From contig CAJNDT010003101.1 in the NCBI GenBank assembly GCA_905221615.1, positions 1 to 64,000 on the forward strand: 64,000 bases of DNA, written 5' to 3'. Below, one piece after another: positions 10,464 to 21,895 of this stretch. The position numbers and the translations under genes are program-made. The notes beneath the pieces were generated by a model. That model did no database searches. It was not told where the DNA came from and saw only the letters and a list, made by a program, of their open reading frames with translations. Source of the stretch: Symbiodinium sp. CCMP2592 (lineage: Eukaryota > Sar > Dinophyceae > Suessiales > Symbiodiniaceae). The stretch's first letter is position 1, and the number at the start of each line of letters is the position of its first letter.

Positions 10464-10590
10464 CTTGGAGGATCGGGGGACTTAGTAACTGGTTATTTAG
10501 GGACTTATAAGTACCATAACCCCAATTAGGGTCCCTTTTAGGGCACTTATACGTCTACCTACTACCTACTAAGTCCCCCGACCCTCCAAG
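10464..10590. repeat. fold-back element, family A
   Basis: CTTGGAGGATCGGGGGACTT at the left, CCCCCGACCCTCCAAG at the right. Flanked by TT on both sides. Confidence 0.85.
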
Positions 10591-11093
10591 TTCAGAGGTA
10601 TGCAGAAGGCTTCTGGCAAGTAGAATATGCTAGACTTCGGTGATGCGGCTATGCTGTATTCTGCTTTTCGGCTTGGACCCAACTTGATTTTCGTGGGAAG
10701 GGCCCGTGAACCTCAAAACCACAAACCAGATCAGGGCTTCGAGGGCAGTTCCTGGCTTCCGGTTTAGGGTTTAGAGGGGGGTTAGGGTTAAAAGTTTCGA
10801 GTTGATGGCTTCTTGCTCGGGCTACCCAGATACCCTTAGTTTAAGAGGAACATGTTTGAACGTTGAGGGAGCTGTGTTGGAGTGTGGCAGTGGAGTATTA
10901 AACCAACAAGGCTACAACCAACCCTTCTCCTTCCCGCTTCTCTCAAACTGGGCTTTGAAGCAACCAGGGAGAAAAAAGCATAGGCTGTCATTTTATAACG
11001 GTTCCCTTTAGGCAGCAGGTCCCAGAACAAGTATTAAAGCATGGTACTCCAAAGCCCAGTAAAAGCCACTAGAACTCTAAACCCGATATTTAC

Positions 11094-11166
11094 CGCAAAT
11101 GCCGACAGCCACCGTGGATCTCCTGAATCCTCGAAGAATGCAATGCTATGGTTGATGATGTAAATC
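11094..11166 (-). CDS. candidate exon, unknown protein
   Basis: Acceptor CTGGCAG, then one base and IYIINHSIAFFEDSGDPRWL, then SAFA, to donor GCG|GTAAAT (73 nt). Both splice signals are good and the composition is coding-like. No counterpart was found in the right-hand duplicate. Confidence 0.7.
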
Positions 11167-11802
11167 CTGCCAGTACCCATAATCACCATAAGGATTATAC
11201 GATAATTCCCATGGTTTAGGGTCCTCAAGGTAATGCAGGACTTGTATCATCAACAGTAATTATGAGGCCGAGAGGCTTTCTTCTTGTGGGCAATGATCTC
11301 ATCCGAGGTCAGGCCCATCCTACCCCCCCGGGGGGATGCACATGGTTTGGGATTTTAGGACTTGATGTGCACGTTGGCCGCGCTTCTTACCCCGAAGTGA
11401 TGCCATAGCAGGAACCCTGGCCGTGCACCAAACCGGGCATTACAGGATGAGATGCTCGCGAGTGTGGGGGTTGGGGTGTGGCCTTTGGGCTTGCCGCGCG
11501 ATGGGGTATCAAGGAATGATGCTAATGCGTACCTCCGGTACACCCTCGTATTTCAGAACGCATGCCAGGGCCAAAACAAAGAGTACCAATATAACGGTGA
11601 TCTCAGGACTTCTGGTGGTCATAGAAGTCATGGCAACCTCGGTAGTAGGTGCTACAACAGTAGTAACGAGGATTAGAAGCAACATGAGAGGAGTAAGAGC
11701 AGGATGGTAAACGCTTCAGCAACATTTGTGCTACCAGTCGTGCTTTGAACCTCGTAGAAAACGATTGGGCACTCATTTCGACACAATGCCCAAAGCATAA
11801 TC

Positions 11803-11889
11803 TAGGGGCCTTTATGATGAGAATAGGGTTTTGGGGCCCGTTTGCTAGAACCATAAAGTAGTGTAGGTAATCATTGAGGCCCCACTATA
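11803..11889. repeat. fold-back element, family D
   Basis: TAGGGGCCTTTATGATGAGA at the left, ATCATTGAGGCCCCACTATA at the right. The central copy of the core has been shortened. Confidence 0.7.
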
Positions 11890-12435
11890 GTCACCCCTAA
11901 ACCCTAAACCCTAGACCCTAATTCCTGAACCCTTTACTAAGGCACCCTTTACTAAGGCCCCTATAGTCGTGACTGTGACCCCACAACGAAATCCTCTAAC
12001 CCCATAGGGGTTTAGGGTTTAGGGTTTTAGGGTTTATCAGTGAGGCAGCAGCAAGCAACACAATTGCATGCGGAATCCTCTGGGCACCTTAACCCAGCTC
12101 CGGCAAACACTACCCCGAATCCTCCCGAAGACGCGGCAAAAATGAGCAGTGACTTCCGAAACTTGCAGGGTGACCGAAACCTCAACCCTGAAACCCTAAA
12201 CCCTAAACTCTAAGCCCTAAACCCAAACCCTCTTTTGAACCTAGACCCTAAAACCCGAAACCCCGCAAACCCAAAAGCCGCCTAAACAAGTCGAACGGCC
12301 GAAACAAACGGCCGTCAGGCTGAACCCTTGTACAAGGGTTTAGGGTTTAGGGTTTAGGGGTACTCTGAGGGTTCAAGGGTACTGTAAGGGTTCCTTTAAC
12401 GGTACTATAAGGGTTCCTTCACGGGATCTAAAGGC

Positions 12436-12549
12436 CTACCTGTCGGGTATCATTGGGAACTAAAGGTTAACCCTTTTGGTTATATAGGGATTAACTATAT
12501 AGGGACTATACTACCCAAACAAGGCGTAAAGGTTGCCTACTCTACTCTA
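12436..12549. repeat. dispersed repeat, family O
   Basis: CTACCTGTCGGGTATCAT and AAGGTTAACC at the left, AAAGGTTGCCTAC at the right. Other copies start at 15190, 28110 and 34236. Confidence 0.7.
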
Positions 12550-12617
12550 CTATTAGGAAGGGCTACTACAACCCGAGCCCACACCGAAAACTCAGCAGCA
12601 TACCCCATCCCCCCGAC

Positions 12618-12655
12618 CTGTCTGCTGCATGCTTCACTTTATCGTCGATGAACTC
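12618..12655 (-). CDS. candidate micro-exon
   Basis: EFIDDKVKHAAD lies between acceptor TTTGCAAG and donor AG|GTCGGGG (38 nt). Codon choice is coding-like. A TTTAGGG unit sits on the acceptor side at 12714. Short length limits confidence. Confidence 0.5.
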
Positions 12656-12772
12656 CTTGCAAACGGCAACCCGAAATTACGTCACTCCTAATACCAAGAA
12701 TTAGGTGGTGGGGTTTAGGGTTTAAGCTTCGGGTGTGCGCAAGGATGATTACAGGCTGAAGTATCGTGGCAT

Positions 12773-12912
12773 GGATGGTGGTGGTGGTGGTGGTGGTGGT
12801 GGTGGTGGTGGTGGTGGTGGTGGTGGTGGTGGTGGTGGTGGTGGTGGTGGTGGTGGTGGTGGTGGTGGTGGTGGTGGTGGTGGTGGGTGGTGGTGGGTGG
12901 TGGTGGGTGGTG
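12773..12912 (+). repeat. (GGT)n microsatellite
   Basis: About 40 GGT units with interruptions at the 3' end. The long glycine, valine, threonine and tryptophan ORFs across it are artefacts. Confidence 0.95.
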
Positions 12913-13059
12913 GCAGTAGTAGCGGTAGCAGTCGTTTTAGTAGGAGTGGTTGTAGTAGAGTTGTAGTACTGTACCGGCAGCACGTAGAAGCAGTGACAGC
13001 AGCAATAGAAGCTGCAGCAGTAGTGGCGATGACGTTCGTTGGTCATGATGATGGTGCTG

Positions 13060-13315
13060 ATGAAGAATGAATGAGTGAGTGAGTGAATCAGTGAGCGAGT
13101 GAATGAATGCATGAATTAATGAATGAATGAATGAATGAATGAATGAGTGAGTGAGTGAGTGAATGAATGAATGAATGAATGACCGAAAGAATGAATGAAT
13201 GAGTAAATCAATGAATGAATGAATGAACGAATGAGTTCATGCATGGATGAAAGAATGAACGAATGAATGAATGCATGCACGGATGCACGGATGAATGAAT
13301 GAATGAGCGAATGAG
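13060..13315 (+). repeat. (GAAT)n microsatellite, degenerate
   Basis: GAATGAAT units interrupted by GAGT, GCAT and GGAT variants. Confidence 0.95.
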
Positions 13316-13699
13316 AGCAGTGTCAGTAGCCTTCATATGTCGCACTGTGAAAAGCATGCCATCCTACCCGAAAGCATAGATCTCTTATCTTACAACTTGT
13401 AACTCTAAACCTTTAGCCAGCAGCTTTGAATTACGCCTAGCACAACGAGAGCAAGAACAACATAGAAATTGAATAGGTGCAATTTAAAGGGTTCCTTCAC
13501 AGGATTACAGGGTTTACCATAGGGACCTTGACAAATCTAGCACGTTTCCTTTAAAGGGCTCTGTACTGGCGAGGAGGGTTTGGTGTAGCGGCTTTAAGCA
13601 GGTTACTCTCGTGTTGAGGCTTGTACAGTTTAGGAATTTACCAACCAGCAAAAACGATAACGGGACACTCTTCGCAACTATCCAGACACCTGTGTCGCC

Positions 13700-13990
13700 C
13701 TAAACCCAAAACCCTAAACTCCTAAATCCTAAAACCCTTAAAACCTAAAACCCCTAACCCCTAAGCCCCCTAACCCTAAACCCTAAACTCCTAAATCCTA
13801 AAACCCTTAAAACCTAAAACCCCTAACCCCTAAGCCCCCTAACCCTAAACCCTAAACTCCTAAATCCTAAAACCCTTAAAACCTAAAACCCCTAACCCCT
13901 AAGCCCCCTAACCCTAAACCCTAAACTCCTAAATCCTAAAACCCTTAAAACCTAAAACCCCTAACCCCTAAGCCCCCTAACCCTAAACCC
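13700..13990 (-). repeat. 69-bp higher-order CCCTAAA repeat
   Basis: A 69-bp unit made of degenerate CCCTAAA, beginning CCCTAAACTCCTAAATCC, is repeated four times almost without change (starts at 13712, 13781, 13850, 13919). It lies between the exons at 12618 and 14197, on the donor side of the latter. Confidence 0.9.
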
Positions 13991-14097
13991 TTAACTCCCA
14001 AAACCCCCAAGGCCTAGACTCCTAAGACCAAAACCCTCCGATCCTCACAGCCCTAAACACTACACCACCACCAAAACAACTCCCATCTCCAAACCTA

Positions 14098-14195
14098 TAC
14101 TGAACCTAGAACCCTAGCAAAAATTAGAATTTTAGCTGTTTCTTAGGGATTACAACAACCGAAAATTAAAAAATAATTCTAAGTACCCCTAAGTA
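14098..14195. repeat. dispersed repeat, family M
   Basis: TACTGAACCTAGAACCCTAG to CTAAGTACCCCTAAGTA. Its right end touches the exon at 14197-14270. Confidence 0.8.
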
Positions 14196-14196
14196 G

Positions 14197-14270
14197 CCCG
14201 GATGGCCGGGCCTTGTCGTCGGGGTCGCTGGCATCGGCGATCTGGCGGCGGCGCTCAAGTTTTAAAGTGG
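14197..14270 (-). CDS. candidate exon, charged helix
   Basis: After acceptor CCCGAAG the frame reads TLKLERRRQIADASDPDDKA and then RPSG, with strong G/C third positions. The reading runs into the end of the family M element with no GT donor (the junction would be a GC). A TTTAGGG array starts at 14280 on the acceptor side. Confidence 0.6.
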
Positions 14271-14279
14271 CTTCGGGCA

Positions 14280-14455
14280 TAGGGTTTAAGGGTTTAGGGT
14301 TTCGTGGTTTAGGGTTTTAGGGTTTCGGGTTTAGGGGTTTAGGGGTTTGGGGGTTTAGAGTTTAGGGTTTCGTGGTTTAGGGTTTAAGGGTTTAGGGTTT
14401 AGGGGGTTAGGATTTAGGGGTTTAAGGGTTTAGGGTTTCGTGGTTTAGGGTTTAA
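14280..14455 (+). repeat. TTTAGGG array
   Basis: Mixed GGTTTAGGG, GGTTTCGTGG and GGGTTTAAGG units. Confidence 0.9.
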
Positions 14456-15189
14456 GGGTGAACTATGGCAGTTTCTACCATGAGAGTTTGTACCTTAACA
14501 GGAAGTCGAAACAGGGAACCAGGGTGCGCACTGCTAGAAACCAACGGGGCTCTGTTTGGGGATGGGGGAGAAAAATGGAGTTTGCGAAGCCGAAGCCACA
14601 AATGGAGCACCCTGCTGCGAGCCTTTTCCAGTGCGTCGGCTGCCCCTGAGTCCGGGATGCTTAGGCTAATAGGGTTTTATTGTTTAGGTTTCTTCGGGTC
14701 TGTAAGCTTTCTTTCGTGGTGGTTCAGTCGCGTTGTATTAGGTCCAAAGATGGGTTCCGGGTTTACGCTTTTGCGGTTGTCGGAATTAGGTACTAGGTTC
14801 TCCAGTAATGAAGAAGATACATCCTAAACTAAACCCTAAGCCCTTGCAGAATCGCAGCTACTCAAGGAACAAGATGCAGGAGCAAGGAAACTAATCCGGC
14901 TGGCTTGGGGTCTGAGGGCCTGGGGTTAAAGTTAGGGCCAAAAGTTCAGGGGTGTACCTTGAGCCGCCCTTAGGTGCACATCCTGAGGTTATCATGAGCA
15001 AAGGACATAGTTCCCAGGAGCAGTAAAAGTAACAGTAGCCGAAACAACCATAAGGAACTATGTAAAGAATCCAGAATACATGGTACCGTGAAGAAGTAGG
15101 GTAACTTTTTGGGCTACAGGCACACACCCAGATCCTAAACTCACTGATAGCCCTCAGCCCCTAAATCAAAAAGTATTCTGTCCTCCGGA

Positions 15190-15296
15190 ACCTGTCGGGT
15201 ATCATGGGGAACTAAAGGTTTACCTTTTTGGTTATACAGGGATTATATCGGGGATATGCTACCCAAAAATAGGTTAAAGGTTACCTACGCTTCTAC
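15190..15296. repeat. dispersed repeat, family O
   Basis: ACCTGTCGGGTATCATGGGG to GGTTAAAGGTTACCTAC. Confidence 0.75.
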
Positions 15297-15507
15297 TGGG
15301 AAGACATGGAACCCCAAACCCCAAACCCCCGGTCCCGGCACGCACGCTTTCGAAATGAAATCGCGAACCCTACAGCCCAGAAGCACTAAACTTTTAAACT
15401 CGCAACTCCACTTCCATAAAGCGCTAGGGCCTCAAACCATACTTGGAGGAGCACAGGACTATAGTGCGAAAAGTTCAGATATATTTAGTTGGGATATACA
15501 TACACAA

Positions 15508-15715
15508 CCATAAACCCCTAAACCCTAAACCCCTCTAAATCTAAACCCTAAACCCTAAAACCCTAAACCCCTCTAAATCTAAACCCTAAACCCCTCTAAA
15601 TCTAAACCCTAAACCCCTCTAAATCTAAACCCTAAACCCCTCTAAATCTAAACCCTAAACCCTAAACCCTAAAACCCTAAACCCCTCTAAATCTAAACCC
15701 TAAAACCCTAAGCCC
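15508..15715 (-). repeat. CCCTAAA array with 23-bp sub-repeat
   Basis: CCCCTCTAAATCTAAACC alternates with CCCTAAA units. It lies on the donor side of exon 15752-15798. Confidence 0.9.
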
Positions 15716-15751
15716 TGAAGCCTCAGACCCCACATCCTGCAGCCGAAGCAC

Positions 15752-15798
15752 CGGTCTTCATCGCTTCCACGTCGGACATAGCTTTGGCCTGTTGGGAC
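15752..15798 (-). CDS. candidate exon
   Basis: One base plus SQQAKAMSDVEAMKT plus one base (47 nt) between acceptor CTGGCAG and donor G|GTGCTTC. It has a C-rich array on the donor side and a G-rich array (15830 onward) on the acceptor side. Confidence 0.6.
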
Positions 15799-15829
15799 CT
15801 GCCAGGCTCTGTTTTTTTTTTTTTTAACT

Positions 15830-16170
15830 TTTTTAGGGTGTTAGTTCGTTTTTTAGGGCTTTAGGGTTTTCGTGGGTTTAGTTGGTAGTTGGTTTCGGGG
15901 TTAGGGTTTTAGGGTTCAGGGGTTTAGGGTTTAGGAGGTTTAGGGGGCTTAGGGTTTAGGGTTTTAAAGTTTAGGGTTTAGGGTTTAGGGTTTAGAGTTC
16001 AGGGTTTTAGGGTTTTAGTGGGTTTAGGGCTTAGGGGTTAGGGTTTTAGGGTTCAGGGGTTTAGGATTTAGGAGGTTTAGGGGGTTTAGGGTTTAGGGGT
16101 TCAGGGGTTTAAGGGTTTTAGGGTTTAGGGGTTTAGGGGTTAGGGGTTTATGGGTTTAAGGCTTAAGGTT
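15830..16170 (+). repeat. TTTAGGG array, degenerate
   Basis: About 340 bp of GGTTTAGGG variants (TTTTAGGG, TTCAGGGG, TTAGGAGG). Confidence 0.9.
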
Positions 16171-16385
16171 TTAGAGCTTCCGAAAGCCAGTGAGAACAAA
16201 AGGGGCGAGGGGTTGAAGATCTTTGAAGGGTTTAGGGTTTAGGGTTACCCTAAACCCTAAACCCCTTATAGTAAGGTTGAGACTTTGGGATTTCGGAGGT
16301 TGGCTGGGGACGGAGCTCTGGGTGGCAAGTAGTCTCGTAATGCAGCCGGGTTCGGGTTTTTCTGGTAAAGGGTTTAGGGTTTAGG

Positions 16386-16498
16386 TTAGAAGGGGCCCCC
16401 ACCCTGTAATAGTGGTATAATAGGAATATAATAGGGGCCCCTATTATATTCCTACATATTCCTACTATACCACTATTACAGGGTGGGGGCCCCTTTTA
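16386..16498. repeat. fold-back element, family J
   Basis: TTAGAAGGGGCCCCCACCC and its complement at the right. The inner arms GTAATAGTGGTATAATAGGA are perfect, making this the most regular hairpin of its size here. Confidence 0.9.
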
Positions 16499-16596
16499 AG
16501 GTTTAGGGTTTAGGGTGTTTTCGAACTTTTCAATACGATAGATTAGCCGGTCTCGGCTTTCCTTTGCACTTGCAACAAGACGTGCTTGAGGGTGTA

Positions 16597-16717
16597 CTTG
16601 GGGGGTCGGGGGACTTAGTAACTGGCTATTTTCGGGACTTATAAGTACCATCACCCCAATTAGGGTCCTTTTTAGGGTACTTATAAGTCTACTTACTAAG
16701 TCCCCCGACCCTCCAAG
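16597..16717. repeat. fold-back element, family A
   Basis: CTTGGGGGGTCGGGGGACTT to CCCCCGACCCTCCAAG, flanked by TA on both sides. Confidence 0.85.
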
Positions 16718-17084
16718 TAGGGTCTTGCAAAGGCAAGGGTGTCGAGCGTTGAGGATGTAGAGTACGAGTCACAACATTGATTCACAATTTCTGTTGCTCC
16801 TCGATGTTCGCCTTGGCACAACACAAGACACTGCGAATCTAAGTCATATTCACGTCAACCCAGAACTCTCAAACCTCAGTCCTAAGCCCTCCAAAAACTC
16901 ACTCTTGCACCGACAAAGACGAGCCAGCAGCTCATATCCCAACTGGCTAAGACAGTAGGTGGAGCCACACGTCACACTTCCAAAAAAAGCACACAGACTC
17001 TTACATGACCTCACGCCGCAGAGTTTAGGACCTTAACGTTTAAGGAGGCAGAGACAGTTTAGAATCCGAAACCCTCACCACTAA

Positions 17085-17205
17085 ACTCTACCTAAACCCT
17101 AAACCCTAAACAACTAAACTCTAAACCCTAAACCCTAAACCCTAAACCCTAAACCCTAAACCCTAAACCCTAAACCCTAAACAACTAACCTCTAAACCCT
17201 AAAAC
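17085..17205 (-). repeat. CCCTAAA array
   Basis: Regular CCCTAAA units abutting the donor of exon 17206-17287. Confidence 0.9.
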
Positions 17206-17287
17206 CCCAAGATTCCAGGCCCTGAGAGGCAGACGCGGCAGGGTCGGCAGGGAGCGTCGCCAGTCCGGCCGCCAGTTCGCCCGTCAA
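17206..17287 (-). CDS. candidate exon, Ala/Leu-rich
   Basis: Acceptor TGTCTTTGCAG is close to the eukaryotic consensus. The frame reads LTGELAAGLATLPADPAASA, then SQGLESW, and ends G|GTTTTAGGG (82 nt). CCCTAAA and TTTAGGG arrays flank it in the usual polarity. Confidence 0.65.
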
Positions 17288-17328
17288 CTGCAAAGACACG
17301 CAAAGTCTCGGGAACTTGGGGTGAGGAT

Positions 17329-17590
17329 CTAGGGTTTAGGGCTTAGGGAACTTAGGGTTTAGGGTTTAGGGCTTAGGGAACTTAGGGTTTAGGGAACTTA
17401 GGGTTAGGGTCTTTTTCTTTGTCGCCCCTTTTCCGAATGCCAGAAGTGTTGTCCGAAAAATCTGTCAGACTGAGGATTCGGATCCAGGGTTTAGGGTTTC
17501 CCTTGTTTTTTTTTGCGGGGGGGGGGGGGGGGGGGTTTAGGGTTTAGGGTTTAGGGGTTTAGGGTTTAGGGGTTTAGGGTTTAGGGTTCA
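17329..17590 (+). repeat. TTTAGGG array with poly-G
   Basis: Variant units at 17329-17405, a poly-G run of about 19 at 17517-17535, then clean TTTAGGG units. Confidence 0.85.
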
Positions 17591-18169
17591 GAGTCTCGGG
17601 AGCTTAGGGTTGGATCCAGGGTTTATGTTTTTGGGGCACCAGTAGCAGCACCTCGCTTGTAAAGTCCCTGCATGACTACAATAGAATAACTCCAACCCTA
17701 CACCCTCAACAGATCAAGTGCTGTTTAAGGCATGCAACGGATGAAGAAAGACGCGAGAATTAACGGTGGAAGTTTAGCTCTACACCGTAAGCTTGTTGTC
17801 CTAGAATCCTCTACGCTGTGGCCAGCGATGCACTATTGACTATTGACTATTGGAGGTCAAACTGACAACTCCCAAACTTCCCTGAAGTCTCAACCCGCAC
17901 CCTTACCGCAATGAAACCTGCGCCCTGTACCCCACCAACATCCACAACATAAAGCCCTCACACGTGGCTATAACCTAGAAGTCATTTGGCAGTTATCGTA
18001 ATACTAAACAGGAAACACTAAAAACAGTACTGATAGTATACATTTTATTTTACTCGTACCAGAAATATTCACGAACACATGAGAATTATGCAACAGCAAC
18101 ACAAAAATAACTACAGTTACAAGCATAGTTATACTAATGACAACGATTGTCTTAAACATAGTCATACTA

Positions 18170-18560
<391 letters not shown>

Positions 18561-18667
18561 CACCACTACCCTTACCAGGACAAAAGCCGTGCATCCTCCT
18601 CCAGGCGTCGGAAGCCACGGCCAGCCGAAGATTGAGACTGGGCAGCGTTGACTTTCGGGTTCCGGGT

Positions 18668-18890
18668 TTGGGCTTTAGTTGGTTTAGGGTTCAGGGGGGG
18701 GTTTAGGGTTTAGGGGGTTTAAGGGGTTTAGGGTTGAGGGGTTTAGTTGGTTAAGGTTTCGAGGGTTTAGGGTTGAGAGGTTTAGTTGGTTAAGGGTTTA
18801 GGGGGTTTAGGGGGTTTAGGGTGTTTAGGGGGTTTAGAGTTCAAGGGTTTAGTTGGTTTAGGGTTTAGGGGGTTTAGTGGGGCTTCGGGC
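18668..18890 (+). repeat. TTTAGGG array, degenerate
   Basis: GGTTTAGGGGG, GTTTAGTTGG and related variants. Confidence 0.85.
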
Positions 18891-18908
18891 TTTGAGTTTA
18901 GGTTTTTT

Positions 18909-18964
18909 CATGCGGTGACATCCGTTGAGAGCCGCTTCCTTCAAGGGTTCTTCTAGCCTTTCCC
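18909..18964 (-). CDS. weak exon candidate
   Basis: After CTCTCAG one frame reads ERLEEPLKEAALNGCHRM and another reads GKARRTLEGSGSQRM. No clear donor. Confidence 0.3.
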
Positions 18965-19220
18965 CTGAGAGCTTTTTTAAAATTTTGGTGATCTGTCTGT
19001 AGTGAACCCGGGAGGGTCGGAGAGAATCCGTGGGGTGGGGCTCTTCGGGTTTAAGAAATGCAGGTTGTTTTCGGCTCGAGGTTTAGAACTTCAGGCAATT
19101 GCTGGTTTTCATCGGGCCTCTATGTTTTTTTTTGTCATGGTTTCGGTTTTAGGGTTGGGGGGTCGGAGAACCCTGAACCCCACACCCTAAAACCCACCCC
19201 AAAAGCCCTAAACCCTGGAC

Positions 19221-19279
19221 CGGGCGTAGGGCGTTGTTGAATAGCAGGGCATTGACGTAGAAAAGGGAAATAGTATACA
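19221..19279 (-). CDS. candidate exon, hydrophobic
   Basis: YTISLFYVNALLFNNALRP lies between AAAG and CCG|GTCCAGGG (59 nt). Membrane-like composition. A CCCTAAA unit lies immediately on the donor side. Confidence 0.5.
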
Positions 19280-20142
19280 CTTTCATGTCTTGATGTTCCT
19301 TCAAGGGACAGGTCCTCAAGAGCATGGAAGTATGGTGCTCCAGAATCCAGGGTATGATGCCCCCCCCACCCTTTCAGAAAATTCAGCTGCACGGGGTTGG
19401 GGTTTGGGGGTTCAAGTTGGGGATGAAGGTCTAGGTTTTCGGGTTTGTTGGGGTGTGGGGGTTTAGGGCTTTAGCGATTCAGGGTTCAGGGGGTGGGTGT
19501 TGGTTACTTAAGGGTTTAGATTCGGGTCTGTCGCTGTTGCACAGAGTTGGTGTCGCCGACTCAATCCGTGAGTGCTCGGAGTGCAGTCGCCCATCGCGGC
19601 CGCAATGGAAACTTCGAAGCACCCTCAACAGCAACAACAACAACAAACTCCCTAGCTCCAACCACTCATTTAAAAGAATAGGACCATGCGCAACAACACG
19701 CAACCTTAAAACCCAAAGCCACTAGATCCCTGCAAGCCCAAAGCCTTGCACCTTGAACCCTAATATCAAAGCACCTAAACCCTGAAACTCTCGTAAAATT
19801 CACCGGCCACCCTCACCCCTTGAAGCCTTAACTCTAATGACTATCACAAGAAGCCCTCAAACTGTATTGGTTCTTATTTCGGCCCCGAACCCTAAACCCT
19901 AAACCCTAAGCTGCGCCAAGGGGCCCTGAACTTGTCGTTCTGCCGGATCCTCTCATCTCGCCTGCACAAGGATGGTTTAAGGTTTGGGGTTCAGGGTTGA
20001 GATTATAAACAAAGCAACTATACTGTACTTAGAACTACTTATAATCCCAATTAAGGTACCTATGATACCTATGCACGCGGATGGTGGTCCTCTTCACGCT
20101 TTCGACTTAGGGCAGGCATGTGCACTGTGGTTTCAGGAGTTA

Positions 20143-20243
20143 CCCCAAGGGTCCAAGTACCCAATAGTCATATACTCTCCGAAATCCGAACCTACATAAC
20201 TACTACCGAGTACCTGATTGTTGGGACCTTTGGACCCTTGGGG
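20143..20243. repeat. fold-back element, family C
   Basis: CCCCAAGGGTCCAAGTACCC at the left, GGACCCTTGGGG at the right. Confidence 0.85.
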
Positions 20244-20280
20244 TTGGGGTTGATTGCGGTTTAGCGCACAAACAGCTGAG

Positions 20281-20389
20281 CAGGATGCCAGTAAGCTAGG
20301 AAAAAACGGGCTCCCTTTTTGGTATTGGGTAGCTTTGTAAGGGGCCTAGGACTACAGAAAGGGAATAACGGTACTACTGGGCATCCTAG
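20281..20389. repeat. fold-back element, family E
   Basis: CAGGATGCCAGTAAGCTAGG to ACTGGGCATCCTAG. The body has the family core TTTTTGGTATTGGGTA. Confidence 0.8.
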
Positions 20390-20554
20390 AGTCGGTTTAG
20401 GCATGTTCATGTTTCATGGCTCCTGGGCCCTGACCCAGTCTGATAGGTTTAGGGGTTAAGGGTCTAGGGTTTAGGGTGTAGGGGTTTAGAGGTTCGGGGG
20501 TGTAGGGTATACATCGGCTTGTAAATGAGCGAACAACTCCCCTAATTGAGACTG

Positions 20555-20648
20555 TACCCATAGGCCCCAAAGTAGTTCCTTCTTGGGATTACCTTATAGT
20601 ATTCTAAATATGAACCCCAAAATGGAACTTCTTTGGGGCCTTAGGGTA
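20555..20648. repeat. fold-back element, family K
   Basis: TACCCATAGGCCCCAAAGTA to CTTTGGGGCCTTAGGGTA. Confidence 0.8.
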
Positions 20649-20904
20649 ATGCTGCCGGTCGCTTACAACCAGTTTGCCACGTCCCCAGAACCTCCGACTA
20701 AAATGACGAATCCGAAACCAAGTCTCCTGTCCTTCTATTCTGGCTTCTGACGGCCTAAACACAGGCAGAAGCCCTCCCAGTTTACCTCAAACCCTGAAGC
20801 ATAACTCAACCCGGCCCTCTTCGGGCTTTGTAAGCAGGGTTGAGGGCACTTCTTTGTTCAGGGGGTGTGTGTGGGAACATTGGGTTCCAGGGACCTCGCG
20901 ATAT

Positions 20905-21005
20905 GGGAGTTTCCGAAAATTAGGAAACCTTATTCTGGGGTCCTTATAGTAAGGATCCTACTATTTAGGTTACTAAATGAGGGTCCCCTATTTTCGGAAA
21001 CTCCC
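20905..21005. repeat. fold-back element, family F, with 4-bp duplication
   Basis: GGGAGTTTCCGAAAATTAGG to TATTTTCGGAAACTCCC. ATAT occurs directly outside both ends (20901-20904, 21006-21009). Confidence 0.9.
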
Positions 21006-21023
21006 ATATGTAGAACCTTCTAC

Positions 21024-21069
21024 ATTTCGAAGCAAGCAAGCATCATCGCAAAGCTCAGGTAGCCGCGGC
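21024..21069 (-). CDS. candidate exon, hydrophobic
   Basis: After acceptor CCTAG: RGYLSFAMMLACFE, then AT|GTAGAAGG (46 nt). Membrane-like, next to family F element 20905-21005. A TTTAGGG unit borders the acceptor. Confidence 0.5.
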
Positions 21070-21108
21070 CTAGGGTTTAGGGTAACAGGGTAATAGGAAC
21101 AGCCCCCT

Positions 21109-21470
21109 AGACCCTAAAACCCTAAACCCCCAACCCCTAAACCCCTAAACCGCTAAACCCAAAACCCTTAAACCCCAGGCCCTTAAACCCTTAAACCCTA
21201 AACCCCCAACCCCTAAACCCCTAAACCGCTAAACCCAAAACCCTTAAACCCCAGGCCCTTAAACCCTTAAACCCTAAACCCCCAACCCCTAAACCCCTAA
21301 ACCGCTAAACCCAAAACCCTTAAACCCCAGGCCCTTAAACCCTTAAACCCTAAACCCCCCAACCCCTAAACCCCTAAACCGCTAAATCCAAAACCCTTAA
21401 ACCCCAAGCCCTTAAACCCTTAAACCCTAAACCCCCGACCCCTGAACCCCTAAACCCTATAAACCCTAAC
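21109..21470 (-). repeat. 76-bp higher-order CCCTAAA repeat
   Basis: A 76-bp block containing AACCGCTAAACCC and CCCCAGGCCCTTAAACCC is iterated four times. It ends at the donor of exon 21471-21518. Confidence 0.9.
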
Positions 21471-21518
21471 GAGTCCCCGACGTCTCTCGGATCTCCTTGT
21501 TGATCTTCTCAAGTTGTG
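21471..21518 (-). CDS. candidate exon, charged helix
   Basis: Acceptor CTCGCCCCAG, frame QLEKINKEIRETSGT, donor C|GTTAGGG (48 nt). The minus-strand intron then runs straight into TTTAGGG-type repeat. Confidence 0.65.
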
Positions 21519-21895
21519 CTGGGGCGAGGCAGGCGGACGACCCCAAGCTTGGCTCTTTTAGGGGCCTTAATAATTAGAATAGGGGTTCCTTTAAAGGGTT
21601 CCTTTGAAAGGGTTCCCTATAAAGAGGTCTATGAAGGATCTAAAAAACGGTTCTATGGTATAGGGGCTTAGTAATTAGAAGATGGCTTCCTTGACAGGGC
21701 TTCTTTAGAGGGGTTTATATAGGGGTTACTACAATAGTATCTTTTTGACCTTTCTGTCCATGACGAAGCGGGTACATCTCCTTTCGTCAATTCTATCGCT
21801 CTTCTTCCTAAACCCGAAACCCCTTATTCTTAGTGTTGTTGCTTGTCGACGTCCATTCTTCTTACGAGTTTCAGAGCGGGACTTAATGGAGCATA

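Noticed and set aside
12060..12180. Exon-like stretch open on both strands
   Set aside because: Minus LLIFAASSGGFGVVFAGAG and plus PAPANTTPNPPEDAAKMSSD both plausible; flanking telomeric strands have the polarity of an intron interior. Unresolved.
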